A stretch of 64,000 nucleotides of DNA from NCBI GenBank assembly GCA_031472005.1, contig PZJY01000007.1, forward strand, positions 1,785,808 through 1,849,807. Reading direction: 5' to 3'. The notes beneath the pieces are model-generated. The model was not told the origin of the DNA and did no database searches. It worked only from the letters and a program-made list of their open reading frames with translations. Positions 1-10,400 of the stretch are shown here, piece by piece. The position numbers and the translations under genes are program-made. Every line of letters begins with the position of its first letter. Position 1 is the stretch's first letter. The stretch is from Tetracladium setigerum. Taxonomy: Eukaryota > Ascomycota > Leotiomycetes > Helotiales.

Positions 1-1938
1 ACTTCTCAGTGCTCTTATCGAGTCTTCAACAATTTTGGTTTGTTTCGATGTGGCCACAACACATATTGAATGGTGTCTCTAGAGCTTTAGATCCTGCATA
101 TAAACAGTGGCTCAGGTGGCCGGAAGCTGCCTTGTACAAGACGTCGGAGTGATATGAAGGATCGACATCATGGGTTTTAATGGAAAACTTGCAAAGCTCC
201 TGGTGTTTTAGGCATGGAAAGGCTTATCGAAAACCTGCTAGACGTTGGTAGTAGTGCACCAATCTTGATGTTTAATGTCGAGTCTATGAATCCGTCGCAT
301 TTATAGATGTTGATTGGCAGAAAGAGGTTGGAATGGGTAAGCTGTTCTGGGAGTATTATTAGTTTAATTATTAATCAATATACAGTAGTTGTTACCTAGT
401 TTGGTAATTTTTAGGTTATATGGGGGCCTGTATTATAATAAATCATAGCTCTTTCCAGTGGTTACGCTTATTGGTAGTCTTACCAGCGTTATTTAGGATA
501 ACTAGATAAGCTAAAAAATGATAGAGAGTTAAAATAGTATATAAAGAAGGAATATGGCTGCGAGCTAGATCGAGTCAATGAGATGATATAGCTAGCTGTC
601 ACGTAATAGGTGTTCTAATTTTATAAGTGATATAAGGATAATTGAGTGGGAGAGAAAAGATAATTACAAGTAAGCTGCGAGTTTAGGGAAGAAGAAACAG
701 TGAGAATAATATGGGATCGATCAATTTTCACCTCTTCAAATCAGAAGTCCAAGAAGCACGGATAAGTGCAGGAGAGTTTCATGGAGAGCTCTCTTGATGT
801 ACAATAATAGCCTCAATAGGGAAATACGAATGAAAACTTACAACGAATTCACATTGTTTCCTCGCTTTTGGAATTCTCCAACACGACCGATATTTCTGGA
901 GTAGATGTTTGAGTTTCTATATTCTCTTTTCTCGAAACTCAACCCCCCCCCCGATCAATCAAGGACGTGTCCCCTCAGCATGACCAACAGATATTTGATC
1001 CTTGATGATGCAAGCAATCCCTTCAGACAAGATTCTTCTTGAGAAATGACCAAGATATAAGCGTCTCGAAGGTAAGTTAGTCTGCGGAGACTTCTATGCA
1101 AAAAACCCCTCTAATATCTCTTCTAGAGCAATTCAACCGTATCGAAACAAAAATCAAAGTCCGCTTCCATGTTCACAAACGAGTTGTCCACAACTTCAAG
1201 GGTGTTACTTACTGGTACCTGCCATTTTTTCTTTTTTTTAAAAAAAAAAAAAAGCATCGAGGGAATTTCGACAAAATCGAGAACACTCCCACCTACCTAG
1301 GTATCTAGCGTCTTCGTTTTCTAGAGGACGAGATCATGAGCTGAATGTTCTGGGTAGATCGAAATCCGATGTGGAAGGACACAGGTTATCAACCCCCACC
1401 GCAGCCAGAACCCCACTTCCCGACCCCTCCAAATTGTCATCAACATTCGGACTTAACAATCGACGTCCGTTTCTCTCCCCCGAAGAGCTTCAAACAACTC
1501 GAGTTTCCATCGCAGGCAGTATAATTGAAGGAATGAAAGCCAGTTGAATTTCTCCAGCAGGGAGTGACGTGTCTTTTCATGATCAAAAAGAGCCATCGAG
1601 GAGGGGAAAGCCACAAATAAGGCAGTGATGACATGACACTCTCAGCTGCAGATCCGACGGACAGAACACCATGATCTAATGTGAATAACATGGATCCGAG
1701 GGATAGGTGGAGTTTGGGATCTTAACTCCACCACTATTGTGCCGAAAAATGGAAGTCGCACGCCATTTCATGTAGGTAAAGTTGCATCGGCTGGACAGCA
1801 AGTATATAAAGGGGGGTAGCTACCCCTCCATCCTTTTGCTCCTTCAAACCTCCTTCAATTCCAATCCACCACAAAGAAAAACTAACGGCAATTTATCCAT
1901 ACGCGAAACTACACGGAATATTCTTCAAATCATCAAAA
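1..1938. other. Gene-free left edge, AT-rich in part
   Basis: No coding region can be supported. About 360-700 is strongly AT-rich with many TTA/TAA/ATA words and no open frame, as in RIP-worn repeats, but no element ends are visible. Short poly-C (about 944-952) and poly-T/poly-A (about 1229-1254) runs occur. The right end holds the promoter of the aldo/keto reductase gene. Confidence 0.4.
1803..1826 (+). promoter_or_regulatory. TATA box next to a 14-bp palindrome (possible stress elements)
   Basis: A TATATAAAGG box at 1803-1812 is followed at once by the perfect palindrome GGGGTAGCTACCCC (1813-1826), about 115-135 bp before the aldo/keto reductase ATG. The palindrome with its flanks carries an AGGGG-type core on the plus strand and CCCCT at its right edge, that is two opposed STRE-like cores. 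STRE sites bind Msn2/4-type zinc-finger activators in yeasts. Binding here is inference. Confidence 0.45.
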
Positions 1939-3250
1939 ATGGCACCACCAATTCCAGAGTCCCTTGCGAAGTCCCTCGAGGCAAGCAAAGCCGAGTATGT
2001 TCGATTGGGAAACAGCGGACTCAGGATCTCAGTTCCAATCTTTGGGACGATGAGTTTGGGCGATAAGAGAACGCTTGATTGGTCAATTGAGGAGGAAGAG
2101 GTATGTTTACGATTTGCTACCCCTTCTACTTCCCTCTCGGAGTCAAACAAAATATCATTCCCCACCTATTCTCTGCGACAAAACTTCAATCCTAATCATT
2201 GCAATTATCGTCTACCTAGGCTCTACCCCTCCTCAAAGCAGCTTACGATCGCGGCCTCAACACCTGGGATACAGCAAATGTCTACTCGAACGGTGTATCG
2301 GAAGAAATTGTCGGAAAGGCAATCAAGAAATACGGAATCCCTCGCGAGAAGGTGCTTATCTTGACGAAATGCTATAGCACTGTCGCGGAAGATATTTCGA
2401 TGAGGGGATTCTTCTTCCCGGAGCAGATTAAGTTGTCCAAGGACTATGTCAATCAAAATGGTATGTTGATCCTCTCCCCAATTACCCTTCTTTTCCCTTT
2501 CCTTGATTATACTTGCATTGGATTACCCGTGCGATTTGAGTTGCCCGAATAAAGCCGGAGAAGTATGTTAATTGATGAACGAACAACCCAGGTCTCTCAC
2601 GCGCAGCAATCTTCAACGCAGTCGAAGCCTCCCTCCGCCGCCTCGACACCCCCTACATCGATCTCCTCCAAATCCACCGCTTCGACCCCAACACACCCAT
2701 TGAAGAAACAATGGAAGCCCTGCACGACCTCGTCCGCAGCGGAAAGGTACGCTACATCGGCGCATCCAGCATGTGGGCCACCCAATTCGCACGCATGCAA
2801 TTCGTAGCCGAGAAGCACGGCTGGACGAAGTTCATCAGCATGCAGAACCAATACAATCTACTCTATAGGGAGGAGGAGAGGGAGATGAATCGCTTCTGTA
2901 ATGATACGGGGGTGGGGTTGATTCCTTGGGCGCCGTTGGCGGCGGGGAGGTTGGCGAGACCAGCGGAGAAGTTTGCGTCGACGGATCGGTCGAAGGTTTT
3001 GGATGGGTTGTCGGAGGTGGATGAGAAGATTATCAAGAGGGTGGAGGAGATTGCGGCGGAGAAGGGTTGGAAGCAGAGTCAAGTTGCGCTGGCCTGGATT
3101 AATAAGAGGATTGCGAGTCCGATTATTGGGTTTTCGAGTGTGGAGAGGATTGATGAAGCTATTGATGTGAGGGGAAAGACGTTGACTGAGGAGGAGGAGA
3201 AGTATTTGGAGGAGCTGTATGTGCCGAGGGTTGTTACTGGCCACTCTTAG
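1939..3250 (+). CDS. Aldo/keto reductase (Tas/AKR family)
   Basis: NAD(P)H-dependent reductase of aldehydes and ketones, probably cytosolic. Exons 1939-2100, 2220-2460 and 2592-3250 join in phase to 353 aa. The N-terminus has the family's LGNSGLRISVPIFGTMSLGD opening. The second exon gives the DTANVYSNG block (catalytic Asp and Tyr) and the Lys of LILTKCYS. The third gives the IDLLQIHRFD block (His), then the SSMW, SMQNQYNLLYR and GLIPWAPLAAGRLARP barrel strands, and ends with the cofactor-binding segment SPIIGFSSVERIDEA. Full length for voltage-gated K+ channel beta/Tas-like AKRs. No targeting signal is seen and the substrate cannot be told. A TATA box and a palindrome lie just upstream. The 3' third is unusually rich in G-ending codons compared with the middle exon. 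Confidence 0.92.
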
Positions 3251-4416
3251 ATTCTCACTTGAGTACTAGAATAAAATGAAGGAGATGGAAAGCAAAGGTT
3301 AGACGATGGTCTTCAAAAGGGTGGAATTGATTAGTATAAATATTACACCTGATCCTTCCTTAACGCTGCTGATGCCAACCAAACCGGCGCCAAGCCGAGG
3401 AGAACGAGCTCGCGTGAGTAGAAAATATGAGTGCCGAAGCTGTAGTTTGATAAACCGTGGATTATACTACAGGAGCCGAGAAAAATAACAATAATCCAGC
3501 TCAAATAATGTAGCAGCTGCATTACTACCTGATGGGGGACTTGAGCTATTTGATGATGTTTGATGCGGTGTTTGATGGAACGTGCGATGGCGTGCACATT
3601 GGTGGGGAGACTTTGGAATCGTCGTCATGGGCTGGTGATTGATCATGCAACTGACCACCATCCATGTACTTACTTACTGTACTTCTAACCACCCTCAACT
3701 CCAAAGCATAGCGTTGCTGTTATTGCAGTTTCTTTGATTTGTATCTTAGTAAATCATATAATTCGATGGATTTAGTTTAAGTTTAAGAAGTATCTAAATA
3801 TCTACTTCAACCTCAAGGTTCATGTTGTGCTCAGACTCTCCGTCCAAGAGCTGATACCCCGGATTTCGAGCTGGAGCTTCCCCGCAATTGGATTCGCCAA
3901 TGAAGGAGCAGCACCTCGCTACGCCCGAAACGGCCGAGTATTATGTGTGGTGTCTCTCTTCTTCCTCCTTGTTCTTGCTCACGAGGTGCTTTCTGTTGCC
4001 CTTTGCCTTTGCCTTCCTCGTTCCCCGACGACCCCGCTTAGACTAATAGAGTACTATTGGTTACCTATTCCATTGGTCTATTGGTGTGCTCTTCACTCTT
4101 TCCTCTCCTCACTTCTCGTCTGACTCTTGCATCGTACCTGAGCCGGCATCCAACCCCCTCCCCCTCCCTTCCCAAGAGACTACTTCTACCTCCACCCCTC
4201 CTCCATCTTCCTCTTCCTTTCTCTTCTTCCAATTCCATCATCTCATCTACAAACAACAACCACAAACACAACCAACAAACAACAAACCAATCTACTACCC
4301 TTCCAAATCTTTATCTTACGATCCTTCCTCGTGAGATATATATCTACCTTCCTGTGACTACAAGTACCACAAGAAATCCCCCTCCCTCCATCCAACAACC
4401 CAACCCTTCATCCATC
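3251..4416. other. Intergenic region
   Basis: No gene is supported. From about 4080 to 4410 the plus strand is pyrimidine- and CA-rich (repeated CCTCC, CTTCC and AACAAAC tracts), typical of a fungal 5' leader for the gene that starts at 4417. Confidence 0.4.
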
Positions 4417-5316
4417 ATGTCAACAGACGCAGGCCCATCACCCCTCTCCAAGGTCGACTCCGCCGTTCAAGGTCTCTCATCAAGCCCTCCCAAGGATGAA
4501 GCAGCAGCTCCAAAGCACAGGAGAGCCTCGTCGACCGCTGCTCCCGGTGTGTTTAATATCAATGACCTAGGTACGTGATATCTACCCACCCATCCGGATC
4601 AACCGGTCTTTCCATCCTCTTTCTACACACACAAACTAAGCCACTTCCCATCACAGAGAAGGAGGGAACCGAGCTACAGATTGCAAAGGAAACACAAAAG
4701 CTGAACTGGTATGTCTTCCATCCTCATCCTCGCCGTTGGCGTGCTGCTTACCCCGCACCTCTGATCCCCCATACCACTTGGTAGAGGTGTTACCCCTTGA
4801 GTATAGCAGCTTTGCTGATCAACATGGATGATGAACAGGCGTATCAACAAGTCTCCCATGGGCTTGGATGACCCAGAAAAGGCATATCTCAAGAAGATGC
4901 TCACCACCCCACCAGTCAAGAAGATTGACCTACACTTCCCTCTTGGCCTCGAGGTCACCGCGCGGAACATGAAGGGTGTGACAATCAAGGATGCATTAGA
5001 TGCAATCTACAAGCAGTACCGAAAGAAGGTACGGCAGAAGCTCATTCCCATCGTCTTGTCCTTTCCCGTCCAGCATCGCCGCATTGCCCCCATCCCTCTT
5101 ACCCGAAATCCTTCCTTTTGGTGGAATGAAGTAGCGTGCTAACACAACACTTGAAATTTACAGGCAGACGACGAGCTCGAGACCCCCATCCTAGCAGGCT
5201 TTGAATGGGACAAGGAGGAATCCTGGACCCGTCTCATCGTCCACACCAAGAAGGAAGGCGCACCCCAGCCCAAGAAGAAGTCCAAGAAGGCCGGAGTAGA
5301 AGGCGAAGAACTCTAA
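4417..5316 (+). CDS. DUF6699 domain protein, 182 aa
   Basis: Function unknown. Four exons, 4417-4570, 4657-4708, 4839-5028 and 5164-5316, join in phase to 182 aa. Residues 1-50 are a Ser/Ala/Pro-rich, probably disordered head. The centre has PPVKKIDLHFPLGLEVTARN followed by GVTIKDALDAIYKQYRKK and FEWDKEESWTRLIVH, the arrangement I associate with DUF6699, a small fungal domain of unknown role. The tail is Lys-rich (PKKKSKKAG) and could act as a nuclear signal. Introns 2 and 3 each interrupt the domain. ATG 4417 follows a long pyrimidine-rich leader and is the first in frame. The family name is from memory of the pattern, not a search. Confidence 0.8.
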
Positions 5317-6672
5317 AGGGTTCAATCCTCATACCCACATAATAGCTCCACGATGTTTTCTCCAACTAGAGCAGCTTCATTTCTATCCTTCTTCTTCGTT
5401 GTTCTTTTGCAAACTACCTAGCTGGCGGAGCTGGCTCGGATATGTATGTTTGATCGGTTTGGACTTTTTTTTCTTCCCAGGCTGGTATGCCGGATGGGAA
5501 TGGTGATGTTGATGGGAATTTCGGATGATTAGGCGATATGACACGATGTGAAATAAATTCATCTCTTCATGAAAATGAAGAGGAGTTTGCTTTTCCCCAT
5601 CTAAGCTGCCTGGGGTGTTATTTGTTGCTACTATCTTCGGTTGTATGATCACGGATTGATCTGGCTTGGGATAGCTTGTCACGCACACACTCTCTCTTTC
5701 TTTCCTCCAGGTACAGCTGGGAATAGTCAATATTTGCTCCTCTTCATCGTTTCTCGTGCGAATGCTGCTGATCGTCTTTTCGTGTTTGTGCTTGTGTTTG
5801 TGTGTGTGCTTGTTTTCAAACCGTGCTGCGCGTGCTGTTCATGATCGTGGGTATTGACTGTATGTATCGTGTCTTCGTCCAAGAATCGAAATTCCTCCTG
5901 TCCCTGGCCTTGTCTTGCTTTGGATCCTCCGAAATATGATGGTAGTGGGAGATCAGATCAGATCAGCTCGGCCATTCACAGCACTGATCTTGATGTTAAA
6001 TTGTTTGTTCCCATCATCTCCCATGGAAAGACGTTGTCGTCGTGTATGTATGCGGTCGGTCGTTCAACTGCTGCTGGAAAAACCCACTTTCGCCGCAATT
6101 TATCAATCGAATCGAATCCGCCGGAAAGCGTCCGCTGGTGGGTTGGGTGGGTTCACGATCCTCCCTCCCACGCGATGTCTCCACTTTTAAATATTACAGT
6201 ACCTACTCCGTGCATTGGGGAGGAAATGGGAAATAGAAAAACGGTCAGCGCACTACTGTACTCTGCGGAGTGAAGGAAAAGCGTCCAGGGGTAAGATATT
6301 TGGGTTTGTGTTTTTTTTTTTGGGAGGGTGTTTTTTGTTGGAGGGAGTGTAGTCTGAGGTGATGAGATTGAATTGATGATTTGACGAGTAGAATAGAAAT
6401 AGTGCTATCTTTTGGGGTGAGCAGGAAGTCAGGAGGGAGCTTTGGGGGAGGATTGAGCAAGGGAAGTTAGAATTTGGTTGTTTATATACCGAGAGTTGCA
6501 AAACTCAGCGAGTATATGATTTTTGATTAACACGATAATATTCTGTCGAACGGGGACATCCAGACATGCCATCACCAAATGCTCACTTATGTGTAAAATT
6601 ATGATGATATCATCTCAGATGAATTCTTTTTTCTTTTATTTCTTTTATATATCTTTTGCATCTGCTATCTCC
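5317..6672. other. Intergenic region
   Basis: A 1.36-kb gap between a plus-strand gene and a minus-strand gene, so both 3' ends face it. The short open frames (up to 139 codons) have no recognisable protein character. A T-run (about 6308-6320) and AT-rich sequence at about 6600-6670 probably belong to 3' ends. Confidence 0.4.
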
Positions 6673-7986
6673 TCAAAAATGCACCGCACTCTCCACCGTT
6701 CCCACACACTCCCCAAACCCAACCAAAGCCCCTGGCTCACCACCACAGACCCCCCTCAGCGTAACCGTATCCCCATCCTTCAAGAACTTCCTCATATCCA
6801 TCCCAGCCAACATAATCTCCTTCTTCCCACCCTGACTCATCTCCAGCAAACTCCCCAACTCCCCCTCGCCCTTTCCACTGATAGTGCCAGAGCCGAGCAG
6901 ATCACCAACTTGCATCGCACAGCCGCCGGCCGAGTGATGTGCGATCATCTGTGGGAATGACCAGAGGAGATTCGCGCCCGAGGTTTTGGAGATTGTGGTT
7001 GTTGCTCCGTCGGGCGTGGTGAGGTCGACTTCTAATTTGATGTCATAGACGGTGTCCTCACTCTCTTCCTTCAAATATGGTAGGATTTCCGTCTTGTTCT
7101 CGAGTTTGGCCGCACGGAAGGGTTGCAATGCATCCGCAAGCACGACCCAAGCACTTATCGACGTCCCGAAATTCTTCGCATTGAACGGTCCCAGCGGAAC
7201 ATACTCCCACGTTTGGATATCCCTCGCACTCCAATCATTCATCAGCACGTACCCAAAGATATGCTCTTCGGCGTCTTTGATCCGGATCGGTTCGCCCAGC
7301 ACATTGGGCTTGCAGAGGAAACAGCCAAGCTCGAGCTCGATATCCAGACGTCTGCTGGGGCCGAAAGACGGTGTTTTGACGTCTGCGGTTGGGTTGAGGA
7401 GGATTTGGCCGTTGGGTCGCCGGATTCGTGTGCCTGATACTACGACTGACGATGCTCTGCCGTGGTACCCTACTGGTAGATGGCTGTAATTCGGTTGTAG
7501 AGCGTTTGCTGGTCCACGGAACATCGTGCCTACGTTAAAGGCATGGTTCACGCCGGCAAAGAAATCCGTATAATCGCCAATTTGCATCGGTAGATGTGTT
7601 TTCGTCTCATGTTTCGGCAGGAGAGCTGCTTTGAGCAGGACTTCGTTTTTCTGAAGGATATCGGAGTGGGAGGAGGTGGTGGAGGAGTCCGAGGAGAAGA
7701 TTTCTTGTAGGTAGGCTCGTGTTTCGCGATGGATTGGTCGGCCGAGGGCTGCGAAGGCGTTTAATGTTGGCTGGGAGAAGACGGAGATGTGGTCTTTGAG
7801 GGAGGGAAGACCGGAAAATCCATTGCCTGCAGCGAAGGCTTTTAAGTCGAGGACGTGATTGCCGATTGCTACTGCTGGTCGTCGTTCGGTCTGCGAGTAT
7901 TTGGATGTTATGATGCCGAATGGTAGGTTGGAGAGGGAGAAGTCGCTGTCGAGTGGGATGTCTAGCCAGGATTTGAGGGGTGCCAT
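6673..7986 (-). CDS. fahA: Fumarylacetoacetase
   Basis: Last enzyme of tyrosine, phenylalanine and phenylacetate breakdown: hydrolyses 4-fumarylacetoacetate to fumarate and acetoacetate, normally in the cytosol. Single exon, 437 aa from ATG 7986, close to the usual ~420. Residues 1-110 form the SH3-like N-terminal domain. The C-terminal FAH domain shows DYTDFFAGVNHAFNVGTMFR (metal Asp and catalytic His), HLPVGYHGRASSVVVSGT, LDIELELGCF (acidic metal ligands), GYVLMNDWSARDIQTWEYVP and LGSGTISGKGEGELGSLLE. The neighbouring divergent P450 acts at the start of the same pathway, so the shared promoter is probably induced by aromatic acids (inference). An in-frame ATG at 8067 would add 27 residues rich in Arg and Ser with no acidic residue. 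Confidence 0.96.
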   Translation of the reverse strand: MAPLKSWLDIPLDSDFSLSNLPFGIITSKYSQTERRPAVAIGNHVLDLKAFAAGNGFSGLPSLKDHISVFSQPTLNAFAALGRPIHRETRAYLQEIFSSDSSTTSSHSDILQKNEVLLKAALLPKHETKTHLPMQIGDYTDFFAGVNHAFNVGTMFRGPANALQPNYSHLPVGYHGRASSVVVSGTRIRRPNGQILLNPTADVKTPSFGPSRRLDIELELGCFLCKPNVLGEPIRIKDAEEHIFGYVLMNDWSARDIQTWEYVPLGPFNAKNFGTSISAWVVLADALQPFRAAKLENKTEILPYLKEESEDTVYDIKLEVDLTTPDGATTTISKTSGANLLWSFPQMIAHHSAGGCAMQVGDLLGSGTISGKGEGELGSLLEMSQGGKKEIMLAGMDMRKFLKDGDTVTLRGVCGGEPGALVGFGECVGTVESAVHF

Positions 7987-8683
7987 TGTGAAGGTTCTGG
8001 AGGTGATGTGAGAGGAGTTCCTGGATCCGAAATTGAACCTTGCTGCTCTTTTGAAGCCAACCAACATAGACTGACTCGATATTATCAATCCCTCCAACGG
8101 TGTAGCTTCGGGAATTTCTTTTTGGCAATTTGGACGAAGCTTCCGAGAGTTCAGATCATGATGGAGGGGTTGGTGGAGTTTGTGGAGAGAGAGGGCGGAA
8201 TGAGCTCCCCCCAGCTCCAACAGCTCCTAGCCAAGCCGCGGAATCATGCCGCGCGATCAACATTCCCCAGTGTCATGTCGTCCAATTCTGATACTCCTTT
8301 GTCCTGCAACCGATTATTATTCAACTACCGAAACCCTCTTTCTGTTGTCACGGCAGTTATTGACTAATGCTGCACCTGTTACTCGACCATCCCGAGTTAC
8401 GCAGGACTGAGCAATGCGGAATGAGAAAGTATCTCACTGACCCAGAATAGCAGCTAGAGTGAGCTCGTCCACCATCTCGCATGTAGGTACTGTAATGAGG
8501 GGTACAGAATGTGTTGGAGGACGATGATCGCGAGTCGGTCGTTATATCATTCCTCTCTGTCCTCCCCACTGCTTTGAAGAAGTTGTGCCACATCAATAGC
8601 TGAAGGGATTCTCTCCTTCCGCTTCTTCATTTTCCTCAGCTTGTTCTGTTTCGTATCCTTTCAAACGACCGGGTGTGGTCAGG
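7987..8683. promoter_or_regulatory. Shared divergent promoter, fumarylacetoacetase / CYP504
   Basis: About 700 bp separate the start codons of two divergent genes of phenylacetate catabolism. It must hold both promoters and 5' leaders. I see no certain TATA box, and binding sites for a specific regulator cannot be assigned by eye. Confidence 0.5.
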
Positions 8684-10400
8684 ATGGCCTCTACAAGCAT
8701 CGCTTTAGCCCTGGCGGCCATCATCTTCTTTACTTTCAAGTATCTCAACCGGACAGACACACCCAGGATTAAAAACTTGCCGGAGATACCGGGTGTGCCT
8801 CTGTTTGGAAACCTTCTTCAATTCGGAGCAAATCATGCCAAGGTGGCTGGAAAGTTGGCGAAGGAATGGGGTCCTGTATTTCAAGTGAGACTAGGGAACA
8901 AGGCATGTAGTTCTCGCTCTTTAAGCCGACAACTTCTGATGAAAAGCAGCGCATCGTGTTTGCAAACACCTTTGATTCAGTTCGCCACATTTGGATAACG
9001 AACCAATCTGCCTTAATTTCACGCCCAAAACTCCATACTTTCCATACCATTGTGTCGAGCTCTCAGGGTTTCACCATTGGGACCTCTCCCTGGGACGAGT
9101 CTTGCAAGCAGAGACGGAAAGCCGCAGCAACTGCTCTCAATCGTCCAGCGGTCCAGTCGTACATGCCAATCATCGACCTTGAATCCAATCTGTCCATCAA
9201 AGAACTGCTCGAAGATAGTCAAAATGGGCAAATTGATGTGGATCCCATCGCATACTTTCAACGGTTCGCTCTGAACACTTCCTTGACTCTCAATTATGGA
9301 TCACGAATCGACGGAAGGATTGATAATGAACTCTTGCAGGAGATATGTGAAGTTGAACGGGCGATCAGTAATTTCAGATCGACGAGTAACAATTGGCAAG
9401 ATTACATCCCACTGATGCGACTGCTTCCTATTGCAAAAGCTAGCGATGGTGCGGTGGAGTTTAAAAACAGGAGAGACGAGTACCTGATGTTTCTGTTAAA
9501 CAAACTCAAGAAGGAGATTGAACAGGGCTCGGACAAGCCTTGCATTACTGGAAATATTTTCAAGGACCCAGATGCAAAGCTAAACGAGAGTAAGTTCTGA
9601 CCGCAAAAACCTGAGACTGCGCTGACCTGTGCCCTGCAGACGAAATCAAGTCAATCTGTCTGACAATGGTTTCCGCCGGCCTGGATACAGTTCCTGGAAA
9701 TTTGATCATGGGAATTGCCTATCTCTCTTCTCCACACGGTCAGCAAATCCAACAACGAGCATACGACGCAATCATGAAAGTTTATCCAGATGGAAACGCT
9801 TGGGAGAAGTGTATCGTCGAAGAAAAAGTACCATACATTACCGCTTTTGTCCGCGAGGTTCTTCGCTTCTTCACCGTCATCCCCATCTGCCTACCGAGGG
9901 TCAGTATCAAAGATATCAAGTACGAAGAGGCTATCATCCCAGCAGGAACAACATTCTACATGGTAAAATTACCTAACTCTCTCTCTCTACTTCTTTAGTC
10001 ATAAACCCTTGCTAACTCTCCCCAGAACGCATGGGCAGCCGACTACGACGAATCACACTTCAAAGACGCCCACTCATTTGTCGTCGAACGGTATCTCGAC
10101 AATCCAGAAGGTTCCGGAACACCTCACTACGCGTATGGAGCTGGTTCGCGCATGTGTGCTGGTTCTCACCTCTCCAACAGAGAGCTTTACGTTGCGTTCG
10201 TGAGGCTCATCATTGCCTTTCATATCGATCCGCCGAGAGATGGCAAAGATAGACCTATACTTGATGCGTTGGAGTGTAATGCTGTATCGACGAGTTTGAC
10301 GACTGATCCGAAACCGTTTAAGTGTGGGTTTCGAGCGAGGGATTTAAAGACGTTGAAGGAGTGGATGACGGAGAGTGAGGTGTCTTTGGGAGTTGAGTAG
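8684..10400 (+). CDS. phacA: Cytochrome P450, CYP504 type (phenylacetate hydroxylase-like)
   Basis: ER-bound monooxygenase, most like fungal phenylacetate 2-hydroxylase (CYP504A), which begins the route to homogentisate. Exons 8684-8902, 8950-9589, 9640-9962 and 10026-10400 join in phase to 518 aa, the size I recall for that family. Residues 3-20 are a membrane anchor, followed by a Pro-rich hinge (LPEIPGVPLFGNLLQ). The I-helix has AGLDT (299-303), ExxR is EVLR (359-362), and the haem loop YGAGSRMCAG places the Cys ligand at 438. Intron 1 uses a GC donor (GCATGT). Divergent to fumarylacetoacetase. CYP504B (3-hydroxyphenylacetate 6-hydroxylase) is the main alternative. The choice between A and B needs a phylogeny. 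Confidence 0.9.

Noticed and set aside
6523..6960. 145-codon plus-strand frame
   Set aside because: Overlaps the 3' end of fumarylacetoacetase antisense; no family character.
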